Shown: positions 7,136 through 11,450 of the stretch, one piece after another
How the letters are laid out: each line of letters starts with the position of its first letter
How positions within the stretch are numbered: position 1 is the first letter of the stretch
Source: Gammaproteobacteria bacterium
GTDB taxonomy: Bacteria > Pseudomonadota > Gammaproteobacteria > S012-40
DNA length: 11,450 nucleotides
Assembly (NCBI GenBank): GCA_029864945.1
Contig: JAOTSL010000076.1
Coordinates: 1 to 11,450 of the forward strand
Reading direction: 5' to 3'
Notes under the pieces: generated by a model
Seen by the model: only the letters and a program-made list of their open reading frames with translations
Database searches by the model: none
What the model was told of the DNA's origin: nothing
Position numbers and translations under genes: made by a program

Positions 7136-8395
7136 TCAAGAAGGAATTCTACGTATTTTCGCACCCAAAAGAGAAAGCTTTTCTTCAATCCGTTCGTAAC
7201 CGCGATCGATGTGGTAAATCCTTTCAACCAACGTATCACCTTCTGCGACAAGTGCTGCTAATACTAAACTAGCTGACGCTCGCAAATCAGTTGCCATTAC
7301 AGGAGCGCCTGTTAGTTTTTCTACGCCAGTGCAAATAGCCGCGTTACCTTCGAGTCGAATATTGGCACCCATGCGCTGCAATTCTTGGACATGCATAAAG
7401 CGGTTTTCAAATACATTTTCACTAATTACGCCAACACCATTTGCTACGCAGTTTAACGCGGTAAATTGAGCCTGCATATCAGTTGGAAAAGCGGGGTATG
7501 GCGCAGTGCTCACATCAACAGCTTTAGCACGTTCACCCTTCATGTCGATTTCAATCCAGTCTTCACCAGTTTGAATTTCGGCACCAGCTTCACGTAATTT
7601 TGCGATAACGCTTTCAATAAGAATCGGCTGGGTATTACGTAGTAAAATCTTGCCACCGGTTATTGCAGCACCAACTAGATAAGTACCTGTTTCAATCCTA
7701 TCTGGCACGACGCGATGCTCTCCGCCATGCAAAGACTCAACGCCTTCAATTCTAATCGTCCCTGTTCCTGCGCCAGAAATTTTGGCGCCCATTGTTATCA
7801 GGCAAGCAGCCAGATCAACAACTTCAGGTTCTTTTGCCGCATTTTCAATAACCGTCTCACCATCAGCTAATGCCGCGGCCATCATTAAATTTTCAGTACC
7901 GGTTACAGACACCACGTCCATGTAAATTGTGGCACCTTTTAATCGCTTGGCTTTAGCCTTGATATATCCATTTTCAACAACAATATCAGCGCCCATCGCC
8001 TGCAGACCTTTAATATGCAGATTAACGGGGCGAGAACCAATGGCACAACCACCCGGAAGTGAAACTATCGCCTCACCAAAACGTGCAAGCAAGGGCCCCA
8101 GCACTAAAATTGATGCCCTCATGGTTTTAACCAGCTCATAAGGCGCTTCAAAACTATTGATAGTTGAACTATCAACTTCGATATTCATTTTTTCATCAAC
8201 CGTTAGACCAACGCCCATTCGGCCGAGCAGCTCCATAGTTGTCGTTACGTCTTGCAGATGAGGCACGTTTTTAATGGTGATTGGCGACGATGCAAGCAAT
8301 GTGGCGGCAAGAATAGGCAACGCGGCGTTTTTTGAGCCGGAAATCTTAACCTCACCATTTAGCTGAGTACCGCCAGTAATTATTAATTTATCCAT
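7136..8395 (-). CDS. murA: UDP-N-acetylglucosamine 1-carboxyvinyltransferase MurA
   Basis: MurA transfers enolpyruvate from PEP to UDP-GlcNAc, the first committed step of peptidoglycan precursor synthesis in the cytoplasm, and is the target of fosfomycin. The 419 residues are typical. Lys22-Asn23 in ISGSKNAALP, the flexible-loop cysteine Cys117 in SLPGGCAIGSRPV and the general base Asp306 in PAFPTDMQAQ are all present. A Cys at the loop position, rather than Asp, predicts the ordinary fosfomycin-sensitive type; this is a family-based inference. The start is ATG at 8395, giving the usual MDKLIITGG. No strong ribosome site precedes it. ibaG lies 89 nt upstream and hisG 33 nt downstream, and the murA-hisG-hisD linkage is widespread in proteobacteria. 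It probably leads the his transcript. Confidence 0.97.
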   Translation of the reverse strand: MDKLIITGGTQLNGEVKISGSKNAALPILAATLLASSPITIKNVPHLQDVTTTMELLGRMGVGLTVDEKMNIEVDSSTINSFEAPYELVKTMRASILVLGPLLARFGEAIVSLPGGCAIGSRPVNLHIKGLQAMGADIVVENGYIKAKAKRLKGATIYMDVVSVTGTENLMMAAALADGETVIENAAKEPEVVDLAACLITMGAKISGAGTGTIRIEGVESLHGGEHRVVPDRIETGTYLVGAAITGGKILLRNTQPILIESVIAKLREAGAEIQTGEDWIEIDMKGERAKAVDVSTAPYPAFPTDMQAQFTALNCVANGVGVISENVFENRFMHVQELQRMGANIRLEGNAAICTGVEKLTGAPVMATDLRASASLVLAALVAEGDTLVERIYHIDRGYERIEEKLSLLGAKIRRIPS

Positions 8396-8455
8396 AGATT
8401 TGATATTGGTCTTTTATTATGTATATGTGAATTTTCTTAAATGCCGAATGGAAAC

Positions 8456-8499
8456 AGTTAAAAAGTGCTATCGCCAACTATTTTTTAGCTTTGGCCACT
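8456..8499 (-). terminator. Possible hairpin with T-run at the ibaG 3' end
   Basis: On the minus strand, AGTG-GCCAA near the ibaG stop can pair with TTGGC ... CACT downstream, with a 3-bp CTA/TAG extension at the loop and two bulges (2 and 5 nt). The CACT is followed by a run of five T. The stem begins in the last ibaG codons and spans its stop codon. The bulges make this an imperfect intrinsic terminator. It could instead be an attenuator or processing site that reduces read-through into murA. No folding calculation was done. Confidence 0.3.
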
Positions 8500-8742
8500 A
8501 TGATTACCAATGGCATCCCATTGGGTTGGGGTGTACGATTTAATAGATAGCGCGTGAATAGTACCATTAGTAATTAGGTCACCCAGAGTTGCATACACCA
8601 TTTTTTGCTGCTTTAGCATACTTTGACCATCAAAAGCATCACTAATAACGATAACGTTTGCATTACAACCATCACCACCCAGAATAACCTCAGCGCCAGG
8701 GATTCCCTTCTCAATCAAGGATTTTATATCAACTTCAGACAT
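8485..8742 (-). CDS. ibaG: BolA-family protein IbaG (YrbA type)
   Basis: This is a small BolA-fold protein of 85 residues. IbaG/BolA proteins pair with monothiol glutaredoxins to bind and move iron-sulfur clusters, and IbaG is linked to acid stress and envelope traits. The class II KH-like BolA core is visible: GAEVILGGDGCNANVIVIS, FDGQSMLKQQKMVY (37-50) and the invariant IHALSIKSYTP (62-72). His63 is the conserved cluster ligand; Cys26 in the variable loop is a candidate second ligand. The chosen start is ATG at 8742. An in-frame longer reading frame to 8820 is rejected, because BolA proteins begin here and because a -10 promoter box lies inside the extension. The position between mlaB and murA matches the yrb/mla-ibaG-murA cluster of E. 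coli. Confidence 0.93.
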   Translation of the reverse strand: MSEVDIKSLIEKGIPGAEVILGGDGCNANVIVISDAFDGQSMLKQQKMVYATLGDLITNGTIHALSIKSYTPTQWDAIGNHSGQS

Positions 8743-8776
8743 TTTAAGACCACTACTTTGGAATACGGAAAAGCGC

Positions 8777-8804
8777 ATTATAACGTGATTTGAAAGAGGA
8801 TAAA
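8777..8804 (-). promoter_or_regulatory. Candidate sigma-70 promoter for ibaG
   Basis: The minus strand carries a perfect TATAAT at 8782-8777. A poor -35 candidate, TTTATC at 8804-8799, sits 16 nt upstream and matches three of six consensus bases. A start of transcription near 8770 would give a leader of roughly 28 nt before the ibaG ATG. It lies in the 133-nt gap after mlaB, the largest gap in the window, where a separate transcription unit (ibaG-murA-his) could begin. Confidence 0.45.
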
Positions 8805-8875
8805 CTAGAAAAAAAGTCAAATGCGACGAAATTAAAGATAACTACGGGCTTATTTGTAGAAACATAAACATCACA

Positions 8876-9178
8876 TCATGAAATTGGTAAAACTTCTTCA
8901 AGATTGGACATTCCAGCGAGCGCGATTAGTTTTGGCGGGATATGAATAAATTGAATATCGACACTTCTCGTTTTTCCCTCTCTCAACCAGTGAATCATCA
9001 GGGCCAACCCCGAGCTATCTGCATGACCTATCCCTGAAAAGTCCACAAGAATCGATTTATCTGTCGCCGCATCTAAAGGAAATAAACTCAATTTCAGTGC
9101 ACGAGAGACTGTTTCATACGTAATGTCACCGCTCAGTAATATTTGACCATCATCAAAATTGATCTGCAAATCAGTCAT
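8876..9178 (-). CDS. mlaB: Mla lipid transport STAS-domain subunit MlaB
   Basis: MlaB is the small cytoplasmic STAS-domain subunit that binds the ATPase MlaF and controls assembly and activity of the MlaFEDB complex in the inner membrane. The 100-residue protein is one STAS domain. The core signature ILVDFSGIGHADSSGLALMI (43-62) contains the DSSG loop (54-57), where STAS proteins often carry a regulatory Ser/Thr. The following WLREG and the C-terminal MSNLEEVLPIS are also typical. The start is ATG at 9178, overlapping the mlaC stop by 8 nt (ATGACTGA), so the two are probably translationally coupled. It is the last gene of the mla series; ibaG follows after 133 nt. STAS domains are small and divergent, so the name rests on both sequence and neighbours. 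Confidence 0.92.
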   Translation of the reverse strand: MTDLQINFDDGQILLSGDITYETVSRALKLSLFPLDAATDKSILVDFSGIGHADSSGLALMIHWLREGKTRSVDIQFIHIPPKLIALAGMSNLEEVLPIS

Positions 9179-9779
9179 TTTTTTCAGCCAATTTTTTAAT
9201 CAGCGCATCAATGCCAGACCTTCTTATTTGCTTTGAAAAGCTCGTTCGGTAGTTTGCAACCAGGCTAATATCGTCAATTTTAACATCGTAAACTTTCCAG
9301 TTAGCGCCTTTTATGTGCAATTTATAATCAATCGGAATAGGGAAGCCGCCTGGCTGCTCTACTTCAGAGCGTACGGTCACGTCACCAGAACTCAGATCTC
9401 CACGAAAGGGCAGATACTTAATCACCTGATCAGAATATTCAGATAAAGATGTCCCATAGGTACGAATCAGTAACGATTTAAATTCTTCAATAAACTGTTT
9501 TCGTTGATCTTTTTTTGCCTCTCGCCAATGCTTCCCCATCGCCCACTTTGACATAGTCTCAAAATCAAAATGCGGCAATACGAGCTCGCTAACCAGCTGA
9601 TTAATATACTGAGGATCTTTTTTTACCTTCTCTTTATCAGCTCGAACTCTCTCCAGCGTTTCATTTGCAACACTTTCAATCAGAGCTTGAGGCTCCATTC
9701 CCGCCTGTGCTCCCTGAGCTTGAACAAAAATTAGGAACATCACACAAACAGCTACTAAATATTTTTTCCAGCTTTTCAC
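9171..9779 (-). CDS. mlaC: Periplasmic phospholipid carrier MlaC (Ttg2D family)
   Basis: MlaC shuttles phospholipids across the periplasm between the outer-membrane side of the Mla pathway and the MlaFEDB complex. The 202-residue precursor has a clear Sec signal peptide: basic MKSWKKY, a hydrophobic core, then a likely cut after AQA at residue 26. The mature part shows family features: an early helical region, VLPHFDFETMSKWAMGKHWR, the Gln/Lys-rich helix, LLIRTYGTSLSEY, the strands DVTVRSEV and IDYKLHIKGANWKVYDVKID, and the C-terminal helix. The start is GTG at 9779, well supported by AAAGGA 8 nt upstream; the next in-frame Met (14) would destroy the signal peptide. Downstream it overlaps mlaB by 8 nt; upstream a 72-nt gap separates it from the TolC-family gene. 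Confidence 0.95.
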   Translation of the reverse strand: MKSWKKYLVAVCVMFLIFVQAQGAQAGMEPQALIESVANETLERVRADKEKVKKDPQYINQLVSELVLPHFDFETMSKWAMGKHWREAKKDQRKQFIEEFKSLLIRTYGTSLSEYSDQVIKYLPFRGDLSSGDVTVRSEVEQPGGFPIPIDYKLHIKGANWKVYDVKIDDISLVANYRTSFSKQIRRSGIDALIKKLAEKND

Positions 9780-9787
9780 TTAATCAA

Positions 9788-9793
9788 TCCTTT
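9788..9793 (-). promoter_or_regulatory. Ribosome binding site of mlaC
   Basis: The minus strand reads AAAGGA with an 8-nt spacer (TTGATTAA) before the GTG at 9779. It is one of the better Shine-Dalgarno matches in the window. It supports the non-ATG start and independent translation of mlaC after the tolC-like gene. Confidence 0.6.
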
Positions 9794-9815
9794 ATATTCA
9801 TTTCACAATCACTCA

Positions 9816-9834
9816 GAAACCTTCGTAAGGATTC
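9816..9834 (-). repeat. Small inverted repeat between the tolC-like gene and mlaC
   Basis: The minus strand reads GAATCCTTACGAAGGTTTC, which folds as GAA/TTC plus CCTT/AAGG around a 3-nt loop with one T-T mismatch. No T-run follows, so it is not a standard intrinsic terminator. It could be an mRNA-stability or processing hairpin inside the mla transcript, or chance. Confidence 0.3.
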
Positions 9835-9851
9835 AGATTGCTGCGAAATTA

Positions 9852-11222
9852 TTATTGATAATCTCCAACCATGCGCTGCAAACTCGCAACATGCATATTG
9901 TAATCATAGACGGTGGTCAGATATTCTGTATAAGTCAGCACATACCCCTGAAAGGCAGTTACCATTTTATTAACCGGCTCTATACCCGCCTCGAAATCAG
10001 TGTAACTGGCGATCATCCATTTTCGGGCCGCCTTAGAGCTTCTTTTCAATGATTTTGTCGAGTCATGATATGCCTGAACCTGCGCATAAGACTCAGATAC
10101 CTGATAAGGAATCCCGCGTTGCGCAAACGTGTTTTTTTCTACCAATGCATCAAGCTCAGCTTGAGACTGCTTCGCCCGAGCCTCCTGAACACCGCCAGCC
10201 CACTGCCATTGCATACCAATAATAGGTGTCGCCCCTGCATCATTAAATGGGTCAGTAATGTGCGGGTTATCGACGCGCTCTCTATTGGGAGAATAAGAAA
10301 GCATTCCTGCAATACCGGCATACAGATTAGGCTTCTTCATAGAACGCTTAGCCTTCACTAACGCTCTTCGTGCTTTCAAACCTTGATCCAGCTGAAGTGC
10401 TTCTGGCCGGTTTTTCATCGCGGCGGCTTGTAGTAATTCTAGTTCATCTTTAGGCAATTCAAGTGGCACAACACGCTTATCTGCCAACGCCAAAGGAGCG
10501 GTTAACGGCACACCCATAAGTACCTTTAAACCTTCGAGCGCAACAGTTTCCAGCGCTTGAGCACGGGCAACATAACTCTCAGCCAGAGCGCTGGCAGATT
10601 GCAGTGCATACAAATCAGATTGAGTAGCCTTCCCCTCATCCTCATCTAGCCAGGCTTCGATTGTTTTAGTGGCACCGTCAATTCGCTTTTGAACATCAGT
10701 CAAAAACAAATTGGCATTGTGAGCAGTAATGTAGCCGTAATAAGCTTTTTTAACATCAAAAGCAGTACTGCCACGCTGCAAGCGCACATCTTGCTCTTTC
10801 ACTTTGATGTTATGTTTGGCGGCACGGGCAAAGTTTTCAATTTTACCAAACGTCTTCAATGGCTTTATAAGCGTATACTGTAAGTAGTACCAAGGAGACA
10901 AACCTTGCGCTAGATCAAAGCGATCATTTCGACTGACACAAGCGATCGTGTCACTGCAGTTATCTTTAAACAGGCCACCTTCTAAGCCAGGAGATATCCC
11001 AAGAAAAGTATTTACTGATAGCGTTAAGCCATTGCTATTTTTTGCCTCTGAGAGCTGTGCTTCGGCATATCTCACCATCGCCTGTTGCTCACTAATACGG
11101 GGGTCCGAATTCAATGCTTTTTCTATAGCCTGCTCCAATGTTACAAGCTCAGCAAACGCGGGCTTTACCAATAACAATGCAGGCAGAATGACAAACAAAT
11201 TAATAAATTTTAAGCTACTCAT
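9852..11222 (-). CDS. TolC-family outer-membrane efflux-type protein embedded in the mla operon
   Basis: This is an outer-membrane factor (OEP/TolC) family protein, 456 residues from ATG 11222; a GTG at 11225 is an equally possible start. A Sec signal peptide runs to about residue 25 with a cut after AFA. There is no lipobox, so it is not a lipoprotein of the OprM kind. Two OEP halves are visible. The first begins VTLEQAIEKALNSDPRIS and continues through a long helix (about 140-240) ending LKVLMGVP. The second begins near RPEALQLDQGLKARRALV and ends in the helix of TEYLTTVYDYNMHVASLQRM. Trimers of this family form a barrel and a periplasmic alpha-tunnel. Cys90 and Cys96 lie in a loop of the first barrel part. 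It overlaps mlaD by 8 nt (ATGAGTAG), so it belongs to the operon. A lipid-transport role with Mla is inference; no membrane-fusion protein or pump gene is next to it. Confidence 0.9.
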   Translation of the reverse strand: MSSLKFINLFVILPALLLVKPAFAELVTLEQAIEKALNSDPRISEQQAMVRYAEAQLSEAKNSNGLTLSVNTFLGISPGLEGGLFKDNCSDTIACVSRNDRFDLAQGLSPWYYLQYTLIKPLKTFGKIENFARAAKHNIKVKEQDVRLQRGSTAFDVKKAYYGYITAHNANLFLTDVQKRIDGATKTIEAWLDEDEGKATQSDLYALQSASALAESYVARAQALETVALEGLKVLMGVPLTAPLALADKRVVPLELPKDELELLQAAAMKNRPEALQLDQGLKARRALVKAKRSMKKPNLYAGIAGMLSYSPNRERVDNPHITDPFNDAGATPIIGMQWQWAGGVQEARAKQSQAELDALVEKNTFAQRGIPYQVSESYAQVQAYHDSTKSLKRSSKAARKWMIASYTDFEAGIEPVNKMVTAFQGYVLTYTEYLTTVYDYNMHVASLQRMVGDYQ

Positions 11223-11450
11223 CACCCGCGGCCTTGCTAAACAAGAACTGCCCCAGCACCTGCTCCAGCACCATTGCTGATTGTGACAATTTTATTTGAT
11301 CGCCCGAACTCAAAAATGCATCACCCCCACCAGCCTCAAGCGAAATATATTGTTCGCCCAACAAGCCTGAAGTAAAAATAGAAGCACTGGTATCAATTGG
11401 CAATTTATATTCACCACCAAGAATAAAAACTACCTTCGCCTCAAATGTTT
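11215..11450 (-). CDS. mlaD: MlaD, MCE-domain subunit, C-terminal part only
   Basis: The frame enters from the right edge and shows 77 complete codons before a TAG at 11217-11215. MlaD is anchored in the inner membrane and forms a hexameric MCE ring that passes phospholipids between MlaE and MlaC. The visible part holds the end of the MCE domain, with the highly conserved IFTSGLLGEQYISLEAGG, then the GDQIKLSQSAMVLEQVLGQF segment, which corresponds to the hydrophobic C-terminal helices lining the central pore in E. coli MlaD. The protein ends shortly after (SKAAGDE), without the long polar tail of the E. coli protein. The N-terminal membrane helix and most of the MCE domain are outside the window; mlaF and mlaE are expected there too. 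Its stop overlaps the start of the TolC-family gene. Confidence 0.93.
   Translation of the reverse strand, partial: TFEAKVVFILGGEYKLPIDTSASIFTSGLLGEQYISLEAGGGDAFLSSGDQIKLSQSAMVLEQVLGQFLFSKAAGDE

Noticed and set aside
8396..8463. Promoter for murA
   Set aside because: A CATAAT and a TATACA resemble -10 boxes, but no acceptable -35 lies at 16-18 nt and no extended -10 is present.
8743..8820. Longer IbaG of 111 residues beginning at 8820
   Set aside because: The extra 26 residues have no BolA similarity and the stretch contains a TATAAT box, so it is probably leader and promoter DNA.
8811..8820. TTGACT as the -35 box of the ibaG promoter
   Set aside because: It lies 32 nt upstream of the TATAAT, far beyond workable sigma-70 spacing.
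236..11280. Many plus-strand open frames of 60-128 codons across the window
   Set aside because: All lie antisense to well-supported minus-strand genes, show no recognisable domains, and have compositions expected of shadow frames.
1..11450. Defence system, prophage, insertion sequence, CRISPR array, tRNA or other mobile cargo
   Set aside because: The window is filled by core metabolic and envelope genes; I saw no direct repeats, transposase, integrase or tRNA-like fold, and no candidate for a wholly new system beyond the tolC-mla arrangement.

Overview
The window is a densely packed piece of a proteobacterial chromosome, most likely gammaproteobacterial. Every supportable gene lies on the minus strand, so the map reads from right to left. 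The proteins resemble those of free-living gammaproteobacteria, for example HisI, HisF, MurA and IbaG. Base composition looks moderate and slightly AT-leaning by eye. I cannot name the genus.

Upstream block (11450 to 8876): the C-terminal end of MlaD, a complete TolC-family outer-membrane protein, MlaC and MlaB. These are parts of the Mla (Ttg2) phospholipid-transport system. MlaD is the inner-membrane MCE ring subunit, MlaC the periplasmic lipid carrier and MlaB the cytoplasmic STAS subunit. mlaF and mlaE should lie just beyond the right edge. The unusual element is the TolC-family gene between mlaD and mlaC. It overlaps mlaD by 8 nt and is separated from mlaC by a 72-nt gap holding a small inverted repeat.

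Middle block (8820 to 7136): a 133-nt gap with a good -10 box (TATAAT) precedes ibaG, a BolA-family gene. An 89-nt gap with a possible hairpin at the ibaG 3' end leads to murA, the first committed enzyme of peptidoglycan precursor synthesis. Order mla - ibaG - murA is a familiar proteobacterial arrangement.

Histidine block (7102 to 523): hisG, hisD, hisC, hisB, hisH, hisA, hisF, hisI, hisE, with overlaps or gaps of at most 33 nt, so probably one transcript continuing from murA. The order follows the enteric his operon. However, HisB is monofunctional (dehydratase only), HisI and HisE are separate proteins, and HisG is the short form that normally needs HisZ. Neither hisZ nor a histidinol-phosphate phosphatase gene is present here. 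There is no room for a histidine leader peptide before hisG.

Left edge (492 to 1): an incomplete gene, 30 nt after hisE, encodes a single-pass membrane protein that I do not recognise. It lies where tat genes often follow the his cluster, but it is not TatA.

No stretch over 300 bases lacks a gene. I saw no tRNA, rRNA, CRISPR array, insertion sequence or phage gene. The points most worth a second look are the TolC-family protein inside the mla operon and the unidentified membrane protein after hisE.
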